A stretch of DNA of 64,000 nt from positions 248,001 to 312,000 of the forward strand of contig NZ_JANAVO010000003.1 of the NCBI RefSeq assembly GCF_024213555.1. Reading direction: 5' to 3'. Position 1 is the stretch's first letter. The number at the start of each line of letters is the position of its first letter. The position numbers and the translations under genes are program-made. The notes beneath the pieces were generated by a model. That model was not told where the DNA came from, searched no databases, and saw only the letters and a program-made list of their open reading frames with translations. This DNA comes from Allokutzneria sp. A3M-2-11 16 (GTDB lineage Bacteria; Actinomycetota; Actinomycetes; Mycobacteriales; Pseudonocardiaceae). This document shows positions 36,327 through 45,153 of the stretch, piece after piece.

Positions 36327-37877
36327 ATGGGCATCGTCCCTCCTTCCGTCACGGAGCTCAGGGAGATCGCGGAGCGGTACGGGCTGTCCCTCGACGACAG
36401 CGCGCTCGCCTCCTTCCGCGATCTGATGGCACCGACCCTCGCCTCCTACGCCGAGGTCGAGCGGCTCCACGCCGAGCGGGCCCCCGAACCGCTCCGGCGG
36501 GAGCACGCCCGCCCGGCGCGGGGCGAGAACCCGCTCAACGCCTGGTGCGTGCGCACCGACCTGCGCACGCACGAGGACGGCCCGCTCGCCGGGCGCACCC
36601 TGGTGGTCAAGGACAACATCGCCGTCGGCGGCGTGCCGATGACCAACGGCTCCCGCGCACTGCGGGGATTCGTGCCGCGCGCCGACGCGACCGTGGTCAC
36701 CAGGGTGCTTGAGGCAGGGGGCCGGATCGTCGGCAAGGGCAACTGCGAGGACCTCGGGTACTCGGCGGGCAGCCACACCGGCGCGGACGGCCCGGTGCGC
36801 AACCCGTGGGACCCGGAGCGCTCCGCGGGCGGCTCCTCCTCCGGGCCCGCCGTGCTCGTCGCCACCGGCGAGGTGGACCTGGCGCTCGGCGGGGACCAGG
36901 GCGGCTCGCTGCGGGTGCCCGCCGCGTTCAGCGGGGTCGTCGGGCACAAGCCCACCCACGGCCTGGTGCCGTGCACCGGCGCGTTCCCGATGGAGAACAC
37001 CCTCGACCACCTCGGCCCGATCGCGGCGACGGTGACCGACGTGGCCACGCTGCTCGGCGTGCTGGCCGGGCCGGACGGCCTCGACCCCAGGCAGGACCCC
37101 GGGACCGCGCCCGCCGACTACCTCGCCGGGCTCGACGCCGGGGTGGCCGGGCTGCGCATCGGCCTGCTGACCGAGGGCTTCGGCCTGCCGGGTCTGTCCG
37201 ATCCGCGGGTGGACGCGGCGGTGTCCGCGGCCGCGCACCGGCTGGGCGAGGCGGGCGCGGTGGTCAGCGAGATCAGCGTTCCCTGGCACACCAAGGGTTT
37301 CGACGTCTGGAAGGTGATCGCCACCGACGGCATCGCCTGGCAGATGATCGACGGCAACGGCCTGGCCCGCGGTGTGCCCGGCCCGATGGACCCGGAGCTG
37401 GTCGCGCACTTCGGTGCCGGGCGCGCCAGGCACGCCGACGCCTTCTCCGAGACCGTCAAGCTGGTCACCCTCAACGGCGCCTACACCCTCGGCCGCTACC
37501 ACGGGGCGCACTACGCCATGGCGCGCAACCTGGTCCCCGACCTGATCGCGGGCTACGACGCCGCACTGTCCGAAGTGGACGTCCTGGTGCTGCCGACCGT
37601 GCCGCACGTGGCGAATCGCTTGCCCGGCAAGCAATCCTCGCGGGCGGAGTACGTGGGAGCGGCGCTGGGCATGGTGCACAACGTCGCGCCGCTCGACGCG
37701 AGCGGCCACCCCGCCACCGCGGTCCCGGTCGGCCTGCTCGACGGCCTCCCGGTCAGCATGATGATCGTCGGTCCCCGATTACGCGACGACCTCTGCCTGC
37801 GCGTGGCGCGGGCGCACGAGCTGGCCATGGGGGGCTTCCCCACGCCACGAGCACGGCGAGAGTGTGAGACGAGATGA
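36327..37877 (+). CDS. Amidase (amidase-signature family)
   Basis: A 516-residue amide hydrolase of the type encoded beside nitrile hydratases in Rhodococcus. The Ser-cisSer-Lys triad is in place: Lys95 in VVKDNIAVGG, Ser170/171 in AGGSSSGPAV, and the nucleophile Ser194 in GGDQGGSLRVPAA. A helical N-terminal 60 residues (VTELREIAERYGLSLDDSAL) is also typical of the nitrile-linked group. AAGGGA precedes the ATG. No nitrile hydratase is in the window. The zinc-finger gene overlaps its stop (ATGA). Likely controlled by the divergent ArsR and its sensor partner. Confidence 0.93.
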   Translation: MGIVPPSVTELREIAERYGLSLDDSALASFRDLMAPTLASYAEVERLHAERAPEPLRREHARPARGENPLNAWCVRTDLRTHEDGPLAGRTLVVKDNIAVGGVPMTNGSRALRGFVPRADATVVTRVLEAGGRIVGKGNCEDLGYSAGSHTGADGPVRNPWDPERSAGGSSSGPAVLVATGEVDLALGGDQGGSLRVPAAFSGVVGHKPTHGLVPCTGAFPMENTLDHLGPIAATVTDVATLLGVLAGPDGLDPRQDPGTAPADYLAGLDAGVAGLRIGLLTEGFGLPGLSDPRVDAAVSAAAHRLGEAGAVVSEISVPWHTKGFDVWKVIATDGIAWQMIDGNGLARGVPGPMDPELVAHFGAGRARHADAFSETVKLVTLNGAYTLGRYHGAHYAMARNLVPDLIAGYDAALSEVDVLVLPTVPHVANRLPGKQSSRAEYVGAALGMVHNVAPLDASGHPATAVPVGLLDGLPVSMMIVGPRLRDDLCLRVARAHELAMGGFPTPRARRECETR

Positions 37878-38152
37878 CCAACGCCAACACCGGCCGCGGC
37901 AGGAAATCCTCGGGGCGCCTGGACCCGCAGATCTTCTTCTGGCAGCCGGAGACGGGCGCGCGGCACGCCATCACCGGGACGCACGCCGACTACGAACTGG
38001 GCGAGATCGGGCAGTCGCTGTGCGGGCAGCCCGTGCGCATCCGCCCGGCCCCCGAGTCGGAGTGGATCGCCTTCCCCACCTGCGACAAGTGTTGGCAGGC
38101 GGCGAAGTCGCTGCTCGGTGAGCTCAAGAGCGTCCGCCCCCGCCTCTGGTAG
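37874..38152 (+). CDS. Small zinc-finger protein
   Basis: A 92-residue soluble protein coupled to the amidase by an ATGA overlap. The pattern ARHAITG ... SLCGQPVRI ... FPTCDKCWQAAK supplies His and three Cys in an arrangement suited to a zinc site. Similar small proteins occur widely in Pseudonocardiales. It may be a DNA- or protein-binding partner; nothing links it directly to amide metabolism except its position. Confidence 0.7.
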   Translation: MTNANTGRGRKSSGRLDPQIFFWQPETGARHAITGTHADYELGEIGQSLCGQPVRIRPAPESEWIAFPTCDKCWQAAKSLLGELKSVRPRLW

Positions 38153-38173
38153 CGGACGCCCCCGCAACCGCCC

Positions 38174-38199
38174 ACGCCCCGATACCCCGGGGCGTTTTT
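38174..38199 (+). terminator. Rho-independent terminator
   Basis: ACGCCCC (38174-38180) pairs with GGGGCGT (38189-38195), with loop GATACCCC, followed by TTTTT. It lies 21 bases after the zinc-finger stop and ends the amidase operon. It is one of the few hairpins with a proper T tract in this window. Confidence 0.85.
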
Positions 38200-38236
38200 C
38201 TTTGCCCGGCCTACCCGCCGCTGCCCGGGTTGGTGC

Positions 38237-38347
38237 GTCTTCAAGACCCGCGAACCCCCGCCCCAGCGGTCGCTAACCGCGTCCAACCTGCGGGGGGTTG
38301 GGGGCGGTTAGCGACGCTTTTGGCGGGGGTGGGGCGTACTTGAAGAC
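38237..38347. repeat. Interspersed palindromic element, family A, copy 4
   Basis: Bounded by GTCTTCAAGAC (38237-38247) and GTACTTGAAGAC (38336-38347), 111 bp, with a perfect inner pair GGTCGCTAACCGC / GCGGTTAGCGACG. It lies between two convergent genes and ends 12 bases before the stop of the CBS protein. Confidence 0.88.
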
Positions 38348-38359
38348 CGGCGAACCGCG

Positions 38360-39400
38360 TCAGCCTACGTGGGTGGCGTCGCGGACCGTGCCGACGTACT
38401 CCTCGACGAGGTCCTCCATCGCGACGATGCCCAGGACCTCTCCGGTCGAGGAGACGGCCGTCGCCAGGTGGCTCTGCGCGCGGCGCAGCGCGGCCAGCGC
38501 CTCGTCCAGGCCCGCGTCGGCCGGGATGGCGGGCAGGCCGCGGACGCGGTTGACCGGGACCGGGGTCTCCGGGGTCGCGCCCGCCTGGTCCAGGACGTCC
38601 TTCACGTGCAGGTAGCCGCGCATCGCCCCGTCCGAGGTGCGCACGGGGAAACGGGAGTACCCGGTGCTCGTCACCGCCTGCTCGACGTCGCCGAGCGTGG
38701 GGTTCTCCGGCAGCGTGGTCAGCCGTTCCGTCGGGACGAGCACATCGGCCACGGTGCGCTCCGTCGAGGACAGCGTCTTCGCCAGCCTGCGGTGCTCCGA
38801 GGCGTCGAGCAGGCCCTCCCTGCGGGACTCCGCGATCAGGGCTGAGAGCTCGTCGGAGGTGTAGGCGGTGTCCAGCTCGTCCTTGGGCTCCACCCGCATC
38901 AGCCGCAGCGTGCCGTTGGCCGCCACGTTGAACAGCTGGATCAGCGGGTTCACCAGCCGGACGAACGCCACGTGCACCGGGACCAGCAGGATCGCCGAGC
39001 GCTCCGGGCCCGCGATCGCGATGTTCTTCGGCACCATCTCGCCGAGGACGATGTGCAGCACCACCACGATCGCCATCGCCAGCACGAACGCGAGCGGGTC
39101 CAGCACCGCCTGCGGCACGCCGAGCGGGCCCAGCAGCGCCTCCAGCTGGTCGGCGACGGCGGGCTTGCCCAGGTTGCCGAGCACCAGCGAGCAGATCGTG
39201 ATGCCCAGCTGCGCGCCCGCCAGCATCAGCGAGACCTGCTCGGAGGCCCTGATCACGGTGCGCGCGCCCGCGACGCCCTGCTGGGCGAGGGATTCCAGCC
39301 GGTCGCGCCGCGCGCTGATCAGCGAGAACTCCGCGGCCACGAAGAAAGCGTTGGCCAGCAACAACAACAGCGAGATGAACACGGCGAGCGAGTTGCTCAT
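38360..39400 (-). CDS. CNNM/hemolysin-C family membrane protein with CBS domains (short form)
   Basis: A 346-residue protein: a DUF21/CNNM membrane domain at residues 1-190 (LLLLLANAFFVAAEFSLISARRDRLESL and VVVLHIVLGEMVPKNIA are typical) and a pair of CBS domains at about 200-340 that may bind adenosine ligands. It lacks the CorC_HlyC domain of longer members. These proteins are linked to magnesium or cobalt efflux in bacteria. It overlaps its upstream paralogue by four bases and was probably produced by tandem duplication. Confidence 0.88.
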   Translation of the reverse strand: MSNSLAVFISLLLLLANAFFVAAEFSLISARRDRLESLAQQGVAGARTVIRASEQVSLMLAGAQLGITICSLVLGNLGKPAVADQLEALLGPLGVPQAVLDPLAFVLAMAIVVVLHIVLGEMVPKNIAIAGPERSAILLVPVHVAFVRLVNPLIQLFNVAANGTLRLMRVEPKDELDTAYTSDELSALIAESRREGLLDASEHRRLAKTLSSTERTVADVLVPTERLTTLPENPTLGDVEQAVTSTGYSRFPVRTSDGAMRGYLHVKDVLDQAGATPETPVPVNRVRGLPAIPADAGLDEALAALRRAQSHLATAVSSTGEVLGIVAMEDLVEEYVGTVRDATHVG

Positions 39401-40752
39401 CGGGCCGCCTCCCGCTGTGCGTCCACAGTGGACTCCTGCTCGGGGGCGCGGGAGACCCGCAGCTCGGCGATCCGGTGCCGGTCCATCCGCAGCACGGTCA
39501 GCCGCCAGCCGTCGTAGCGCACCTCGTCGTTCACCGTGGGGATGCGGCCCAGCCGGGAGAGCACGAAGCCCGCGATCGTCTCGTAGTAGTCGTCATCGGG
39601 GACGCGCAGGCCCGTCGCCTCGTCCACCTCGTCCAGCCGGAGCAGGCCGGAGACCACCCAGCTGAGCTTGCCGAGCGGGCGCACCGGCGCGATCTCGTTG
39701 CGGTCGTGCTCGTCGCGGACGTCGCCGACGATCTCCTCGACCAGGTCCTCCAGCGTCACCAGGCCCGCCGTGCCGCCGTACTCGTCGACGACCACCGCGG
39801 TCTGCAAACCGGAGCCGCGGAGCCGGTCCAGCAGCGCGTCGCCCTCCAGCGTCTCCGGCACCGTGGGCACCGGGCGGCACAGCGCGACGACCCTGGTGGT
39901 CGCGCGTTCCTCGCGGGGGACGCCGAACGCCTGCTTGACGTGCACGACGCCCTGGATCTCGTCCAGATCGCCGGTGTGCACCGGGAAACGGGAGAAACCG
40001 GTCCGCCGCGCCACCTCGACCAGGTCGAGCACGGTCGCGTCCGCGCGCAGGGCCTCCACCCGCACGCGCGGGGTCATCAGCTCCTCCGCGTTGCGCTCGC
40101 CGAAGCGCAGCGAGCGGTCCAGCAGCGTCGCCGTGCCCTGGTCGATGGTGCCGCCCGCCGCGCTGGAGCGGACCAGCGAGCCCAGCTCGTGCGGGGAGCG
40201 GGCCGACCGCAGCTCCTCGGCGGGCTCGACGCCGAAGCGGCGGACTATCCAGTTCGCCGAGCCGTTCAGCGCGGTGATCAGCCAGCGGAAGGCCGAGGAG
40301 AACCCGGCCTGCAGGCCCGCGACCATCCTGGCGGTGCCCAGCGGGCGGGCGATGGCCAGGTTCTTCGGCACCAGCTCGCCGAAGATCATCGACAGCGAGG
40401 TGGCCAGCAGCAGCGCGATCGCCAGCGAGATGCCCGCGGCCGCGGGCTCGCCGAGGCCGAGGCCGACCAGGCCGGGGGTGATCAGCGCGGCCAGCGCGGG
40501 TTCGGCGAGGTAGCCGGTGACCAGGGTGGTGATCGTGATCCCCAGCTGCGCGCCGGAGAGCTGGAAGGACAGCGTGCGGTGGGCCTTCTGCACGGTGTGC
40601 GCCCTGCGGTCCTTCACCTGGTGGACGTGGCTGTCGACCTGGCTGCGCTCCAGCGCGGTGAGGGAGAACTCGGCCGCGACGAAGACCGCGGTGCCGAGGG
40701 TGAGCAGGACGACGAGGGCCAGTCCGAGCACGCTGAGCACGGGGCCGCTCAC
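39397..40752 (-). CDS. CNNM/hemolysin-C family membrane protein with CBS and CorC_HlyC domains
   Basis: A 451-residue protein with the same DUF21 membrane domain (VAAEFSLTALERSQVDSHV, then SLSMIFGELVPKNLAIARP), CBS pair at about 215-340 (TPRVRVEALRADATV, VVDEYGGTAGLVTLEDLVEEIVGDV in outline) and a C-terminal CorC_HlyC/transporter-associated domain (DDYYETIAGFVLSRLGRIP). Function as for the partner gene: probable divalent-cation transport. GTG start. The two form an operon with this gene first. Confidence 0.9.
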   Translation of the reverse strand: MSGPVLSVLGLALVVLLTLGTAVFVAAEFSLTALERSQVDSHVHQVKDRRAHTVQKAHRTLSFQLSGAQLGITITTLVTGYLAEPALAALITPGLVGLGLGEPAAAGISLAIALLLATSLSMIFGELVPKNLAIARPLGTARMVAGLQAGFSSAFRWLITALNGSANWIVRRFGVEPAEELRSARSPHELGSLVRSSAAGGTIDQGTATLLDRSLRFGERNAEELMTPRVRVEALRADATVLDLVEVARRTGFSRFPVHTGDLDEIQGVVHVKQAFGVPREERATTRVVALCRPVPTVPETLEGDALLDRLRGSGLQTAVVVDEYGGTAGLVTLEDLVEEIVGDVRDEHDRNEIAPVRPLGKLSWVVSGLLRLDEVDEATGLRVPDDDYYETIAGFVLSRLGRIPTVNDEVRYDGWRLTVLRMDRHRIAELRVSRAPEQESTVDAQREAAR

Positions 40753-40789
40753 GAGGTGCCCCGCAGGGATGGGGCCGGGAACAGATGAC

Positions 40790-40810
40790 AGCCGGGGCTT
40801 TCCCCCGGCT
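40790..40810. other. Hairpin in the 5' region of the CNNM operon
   Basis: AGCCGGGG (40790-40797) pairs with CCCCGGCT (40803-40810). It lies 40 bases upstream of the CNNM start and downstream of nothing on the plus strand; it could be an attenuator-like structure in the minus-strand leader. Confidence 0.35.
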
Positions 40811-40959
40811 CGCTACTACAGGGCTCGCCGCACGGTTCCGAGGAACCGCTCGCGGGTTCGAGCATCCGCTTGGATTGCGGATCTGGCACGGGGGTAGTCA
40901 CTCCCTTGGTTGAACGGTTACCGACCAGTGTAAGTGCTCGTCAGGCTGCTTGTCGCCGG

Positions 40960-41988
40960 TCAGCCGGGAATGCCGGTGCTGTCCCGGAGCACGACCTTCG
41001 CGGCGACCTCGACCGTGCGCGGTTCCGGCGGCGCCTCGCCCTCCAGCGCCAGCCGGGCGGCCCGCTCGCCGATCTCCTCCAGCGGCAGCCGCACCGTGGT
41101 CAGCGCGGGCACTAGGTCGCTCAGCGTGGGGATGTCCCCGAATCCGGCGACCGCCACGTCGTCCGGGGAACGCAGGCCGCGCTCGCGCATCGCGGCCATC
41201 GCGCCGACCGCCATGACGTCGTTCACGGCGAACACGCACCGCGCCCCGGTGCCGCGGTCGAGCAGCTCGTGCATGGCGGCGTGGCCGCCGTCCCGGGTGA
41301 AGGCGCCGTGCACGATGTTGTGCCCGGCCAGCTCGACGCCGTGCGCGGCCAGTCCCGCGCGGAAGCCGTCGAGCCGGTCGCGCGCGGCGAGCAGCCGTTC
41401 CGGACCGGCGAGGACGGCGAACTCGCGGTGGCCCTGCCCGGCGAGGCTGGCGGCCAGGTCGTGCGCGCCCGGGGTGTTGGCGGGCACCACGGTGTCGGCG
41501 GGCAGGTGTGCCTGGGACACGCACGCCACCCGGCCGCCCTGGGCCTGGAACGCCTCGATCTCGGCGGCGAGCCTGCGCGTCGCGGCCTCGTCGGTGGTCC
41601 TGGTGCCGACCAGCACGACGGCGCGGGCCCGGTGCGCGCGCAGCGTGGAGAGCAGGGCCAGTTCGCGCTCCGGCTCGCGGGTGGTGGTGCCCAGCACCAC
41701 GATCAGCCCGGCCTCCTCGGCGACCCTGGTCACCCCGGCGGCGATGGAGGAGAAGTACGGGTCGGCGATGTCGTGCACGACCAGCCCGACCAGCGAGCTG
41801 GTGTTGCGGGCCAGCGCCTGGGCCGAGGCATTGGGCAGGTAGCCCAGCTCGCGCGCCGTGGCCAGCACCCGGTCCCGCAGCTCCGCGCTGACCTGGCGCG
41901 TGCTGCCGTTGAGCACCCTGGACGCCGTGGCCAAGGACACCTTCGCGTGCTTGGCCACCTCGGCCAGCGTCACCTGCCGATGTGTCAC
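40960..41988 (-). CDS. LacI-family transcriptional regulator
   Basis: A 342-residue repressor: helix-turn-helix and hinge at residues 6-55 (VTLAEVAKHAKVSLATASRV, then LPNASAQALAR), and a sugar-binding domain (SSLVGLVVHDIADPYFSSIAAG, in part). The ligand is not known. The only neighbours are the CNNM operon and a divergent peptide transporter gene; no sugar transport gene is nearby. A possible operator CGGTCCG-AACGG-CGGACCG is at 42024-42042, upstream of its start. Confidence 0.9.
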   Translation of the reverse strand: MTHRQVTLAEVAKHAKVSLATASRVLNGSTRQVSAELRDRVLATARELGYLPNASAQALARNTSSLVGLVVHDIADPYFSSIAAGVTRVAEEAGLIVVLGTTTREPERELALLSTLRAHRARAVVLVGTRTTDEAATRRLAAEIEAFQAQGGRVACVSQAHLPADTVVPANTPGAHDLAASLAGQGHREFAVLAGPERLLAARDRLDGFRAGLAAHGVELAGHNIVHGAFTRDGGHAAMHELLDRGTGARCVFAVNDVMAVGAMAAMRERGLRSPDDVAVAGFGDIPTLSDLVPALTTVRLPLEEIGERAARLALEGEAPPEPRTVEVAAKVVLRDSTGIPG

Positions 41989-42023
41989 CCGCCACCTCCG
42001 TACCGGTCGACGGCGCAGCGTAT

Positions 42024-42042
42024 CGGTCCGAACGGCGGACCG
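42024..42042. promoter_or_regulatory. Inverted repeat in the lacI/POT divergent region
   Basis: CGGTCCG (42024-42030) and CGGACCG (42036-42042) separated by five bases, 36 bases upstream of the lacI start. Could be an autoregulatory site of the LacI protein; LacI sites usually have a central CG and no gap, so this is weak. Confidence 0.3.
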
Positions 42043-42227
42043 GCGCGTTCCCCACCGCGCGTCCTGCCGGAAAGGCGTCGCGAAGTTGTCTCACGTCACA
42101 TGGATTTGAGTCCTTCCGACTCTCGACGGAAACCGGGACCGAGTCGCTATGGTCCAGACAACAACGGCATCGGGGCCGTCCGGTTCGGCGTGTCCCGAGG
42201 CGACCTGCCAGAGGGAGGACGTCGAAG

Positions 42228-43706
42228 GTGACGGCCACGGAATCCACGAAGCCCGCGCGACAGAAGGGCTTCTTCGGCCACCCGTGGGGGTTGGCCACCC
42301 TGTTCTTCACCGAGATGTGGGAACGCTTCTCCTACTACGGGATGCGCGTCCTGCTGATCTTCTTCCTGACCGCCTCGGTCGCCCAGGGCGGCCTCGGGAT
42401 GGAGAAGGGGCTCGCCTCCTCGCTGGTCAGCGCCTACGGTGCGGCGATCTACATGTCCGCGCTGGCCGGTGGCTGGATCGCCGACCGGCTGCTCGGCGGC
42501 CAGCGGTCGGTGCTCTACGGCGGTGTGCTGATCATGGCCGGGCACATCTGCATGGCGATCCCCGCGGGCAGCACGACGATCTTCCTCGGGCTCGCGCTGG
42601 TCATCCTCGGGACGAGCCTGCTCAAGCCGAACATCTCCACCCTGGTCGGTGGCCTCTACCCGGAGCACGACGCCCGCAGGGACGCCGGTTTCACCGTCTT
42701 CTACATGGGCGTCAACCTGGGCAGCTTCGCCGGGATCACCATCTCCGGCTGGCTCGGCCAGCAGGTCGACTTCCACCTCGGCTTCGGCGCCGCGGCCGTG
42801 GGCATGGCGCTCGGCCTGATCCAGTACGTGCTGGGCAAGGGCAACCTGGGTGTGGCGACGGCGGCCCCGGTGAACCCGCTGACCGCCGACGAGCGCGGCA
42901 AGGTCTTCGGCCGCATCGGCGCCGGGCTGGCCGCGCTGGTCCTGGTGATCGCGATCTTCTGGTCGATGGACATGCTGGACCTCCAGCTGGTCATCAACGG
43001 CATCAGCCTGATGTCGATCCTGCTGCCGATCGGGTACTTCGCGGTGCTGCTGCGCAGCCCGCTGGTCGACGACGACGAGCGCTCCCGGGTCAAGGGCTAC
43101 ATCCCGCTGTTCCTCGCCTCGGTGATGTTCTTCCTGATCTTCGAGCAGGCCGCGAACGTGCTGAACCTCTACGCCAGCGAGAAGGTGCAGAACACCGTGC
43201 TGGGCATGGAGTTCCCGGCGTCGTGGTTCCAGTCGGTCAACCCCGTCTTCATCCTGCTGTTCGCGCCCCTGGTGGCCGCGATCTGGATGAGGATGGGCGA
43301 GCGGCAGCCCTCGACCGGGCGCAAGTTCGCGATCGCGCTGGTGCTGATCGGCGCGTCCTTCGGGGTGATCGTGCTCGCCGACGCGACCAGCGCGGGTGGC
43401 CTGGTCAGCCCGTTGTGGCTGCTGGGGGTCTACGCGGTGCAGACCCTCGGTGAGCTGCTGCTGTCCCCGATCGGCCTCTCCGTGACCTCGAAGGCGGCGC
43501 CGAAGGCGTTCGTCTCGCAGATGATGGCGCTGTGGTTCCTGTCCATCGCGGCGGGCCAGGGCATCGCGGCGCAGCTGGTGCCGCTGTACGGCAGCGTTTC
43601 GGACGCGGTGTACTTCGGCATGTTCGCCGGTGCGGCGGTCGTGCTCGCGGTGCTGCTGTGGATCAGCGCTCCGAAGATCCGCGTGATGATGCGCGGCGCG
43701 GAGTAG
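42228..43706 (+). CDS. Proton-dependent oligopeptide transporter (POT/PTR2)
   Basis: A 492-residue importer of di- and tripeptides with about 14 membrane spans. The family signature FFTEMWERFSYYGMR is at residues 27-41 (ExxER for proton coupling) and the second PTR2 signature region is FYMGVNLGSFAG. GTG start with GGGAGGACGTCGAAG. It is divergent from the lacI gene, whose product might regulate it. A strong terminator follows. Confidence 0.93.
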   Translation: MTATESTKPARQKGFFGHPWGLATLFFTEMWERFSYYGMRVLLIFFLTASVAQGGLGMEKGLASSLVSAYGAAIYMSALAGGWIADRLLGGQRSVLYGGVLIMAGHICMAIPAGSTTIFLGLALVILGTSLLKPNISTLVGGLYPEHDARRDAGFTVFYMGVNLGSFAGITISGWLGQQVDFHLGFGAAAVGMALGLIQYVLGKGNLGVATAAPVNPLTADERGKVFGRIGAGLAALVLVIAIFWSMDMLDLQLVINGISLMSILLPIGYFAVLLRSPLVDDDERSRVKGYIPLFLASVMFFLIFEQAANVLNLYASEKVQNTVLGMEFPASWFQSVNPVFILLFAPLVAAIWMRMGERQPSTGRKFAIALVLIGASFGVIVLADATSAGGLVSPLWLLGVYAVQTLGELLLSPIGLSVTSKAAPKAFVSQMMALWFLSIAAGQGIAAQLVPLYGSVSDAVYFGMFAGAAVVLAVLLWISAPKIRVMMRGAE

Positions 43707-43722
43707 CGCTCCTGCCACCGAG

Positions 43723-43758
43723 CGGCCGCCGTCCACTGTGGATGGCGGCCGTTTGGTT
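43723..43758 (+). terminator. Terminator after the POT gene
   Basis: CGGCCGCC (43723-43730) and GGCGGCCG (43744-43751) enclose an inner stem TCCA-CTG-TGGA, followed by TTTGGTTT. The loop carries the over-represented palindrome GTCCACTGTGGA. Confidence 0.75.
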
Positions 43759-43810
43759 TCGGTTGAACGGTGGTTCCGCAGTTGGCCCGTTCGTACTACG
43801 TTGCGCCGCC

Positions 43811-44896
43811 ATGTCGATGAGAACGATCATGGCAGCGGTGGCGTCGCTGGTGCTCGTGGCGGTCGGTGCGGTGCCGGTCACGGGGGCGGTTCAGCAGCGG
43901 TGCGCGGACCTGGTGCCGCCGGACCAGAGCGCGGAGAACCCCACCTGGTACGACTTCGTGAACACCTACCGGTCCCGGTGCGCCGCGCAGGACAACCACG
44001 GCCGCGAGCTCGGGGACGTCACGCTGTCGGTGCCGCACGGGAAGGTCGAGGTGTCCGTGACGACGTCGACCGCGCTGGCGGGCGCGATCGGCTCGCTGAA
44101 GGTCGGCGGCAGGGAGTTCATCGACAGCGGCGGCCACGGAGCGGCGCTGCAGTACGCCTTCCACGCCTGGAAGCGGGGAGCCGAGCCGTCGGAGTGCTAC
44201 AACCCGACCCAGGCCGGGGCGCGGGTGGACGACGACAAGGCCAGGGCCCCGTTCCACGAGTCGAGCACGAGCAAGGTGACTTCCGTTTCCCCGCAAGGGA
44301 AATCGGTCACCTACACCTCGCAGCCCGCGATGTTCGTCACCCGCGGCGACCCGAAGCCGGGCTTCGGCGGCTGCAGGGGCAAGGACCTCCAGCCCGGCGC
44401 CGCGCCCTTCACCTCCGGCCTGTCGAAGGCGACCCTCACGTCGTCCGTCCACATGGGACCCGACAACGGATTGTCCGGCCTGGACAACGTGATCCGGCTC
44501 GCCGCGACCTACGAGACCAACGACGCGGCCTACGAGAAGTTCGACGGCCTGCTCATCGCCTACCTGCAGAAGGACTTCACCGCGAAGTACACCTACACCG
44601 GCGGGGAGCTGACGGAGCGCAAGCAGGACGCGTCGACCGATCCCTCGGTGCGGTGCACCGCGGCCGGGGAGTACTGCCTCGGAATGCACGTCCGGCCGAA
44701 GCTCATGTCCGGCGCCTACTACTACACGCTGGACCGGAAGACGCCGGGAACCTTCTCCGAGCAGGCCACCCAGGTCACGTGGGCCGCGGATGACGTTGCC
44801 GCCAACGCGAAACTGTCTTACGAGGTCTACCTCGCGGTGGGAGACAAGGCCCTGGTCGCGAAGACCCTCGGAGAACTGTCCCGGCAGCTGCCCTGA
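43811..44896 (+). CDS. Secreted protein of unknown function
   Basis: A 361-residue exported protein: signal peptide residues 1-26 (RTIMAAVASLVLVAVGAVPV then TGA), mature part starting near VQQRCADLVPPDQ. Eight or more cysteines are seen, suggesting disulfides. Tyr and Gly rich regions such as GGHGAALQYAFHAWKRGAEP may be part of a carbohydrate-binding fold. I do not recognise a family. A palindromic repeat of family B follows the gene. Confidence 0.7.
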   Translation: MSMRTIMAAVASLVLVAVGAVPVTGAVQQRCADLVPPDQSAENPTWYDFVNTYRSRCAAQDNHGRELGDVTLSVPHGKVEVSVTTSTALAGAIGSLKVGGREFIDSGGHGAALQYAFHAWKRGAEPSECYNPTQAGARVDDDKARAPFHESSTSKVTSVSPQGKSVTYTSQPAMFVTRGDPKPGFGGCRGKDLQPGAAPFTSGLSKATLTSSVHMGPDNGLSGLDNVIRLAATYETNDAAYEKFDGLLIAYLQKDFTAKYTYTGGELTERKQDASTDPSVRCTAAGEYCLGMHVRPKLMSGAYYYTLDRKTPGTFSEQATQVTWAADDVAANAKLSYEVYLAVGDKALVAKTLGELSRQLP

Positions 44897-45001
44897 AGCT
44901 AAGCCAGAGGACGCAGCAACGCGGTCGCGCACCACGTAAACTGTGCCCGTGCACACCACGCGCCCCCAGACCCCACCCAAGGCGCGCGCGAACTAGAGAA
45001 C

Positions 45002-45069
45002 CCCGTTTCGTACTCATAACGGGAAAAAGAGCGCTCCAAAAACCCGTTAAGAGTACGAAACGGGTTTTT
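45002..45069. repeat. Palindromic element, family B, copy 1
   Basis: CCCGTTTCGTACTC (45002-45015) and GAGTACGAAACGGG (45051-45064), perfect 14-base inverted repeats, followed by TTTTT. The centre contains CGGGAAAAAGAGCGCTCC, identical to copy 2. It sits between the convergent secreted-protein and P450 genes and can act as a terminator for the plus-strand gene. Confidence 0.9.
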
Positions 45070-45153
45070 GGGCTGCGTTGGTGATGTTGAGGGGGACGAG
45101 GAACGAGGGTGGGCGCACGATCGGGGTTGGTCTCGTAGGGGATGTGGACGGGG

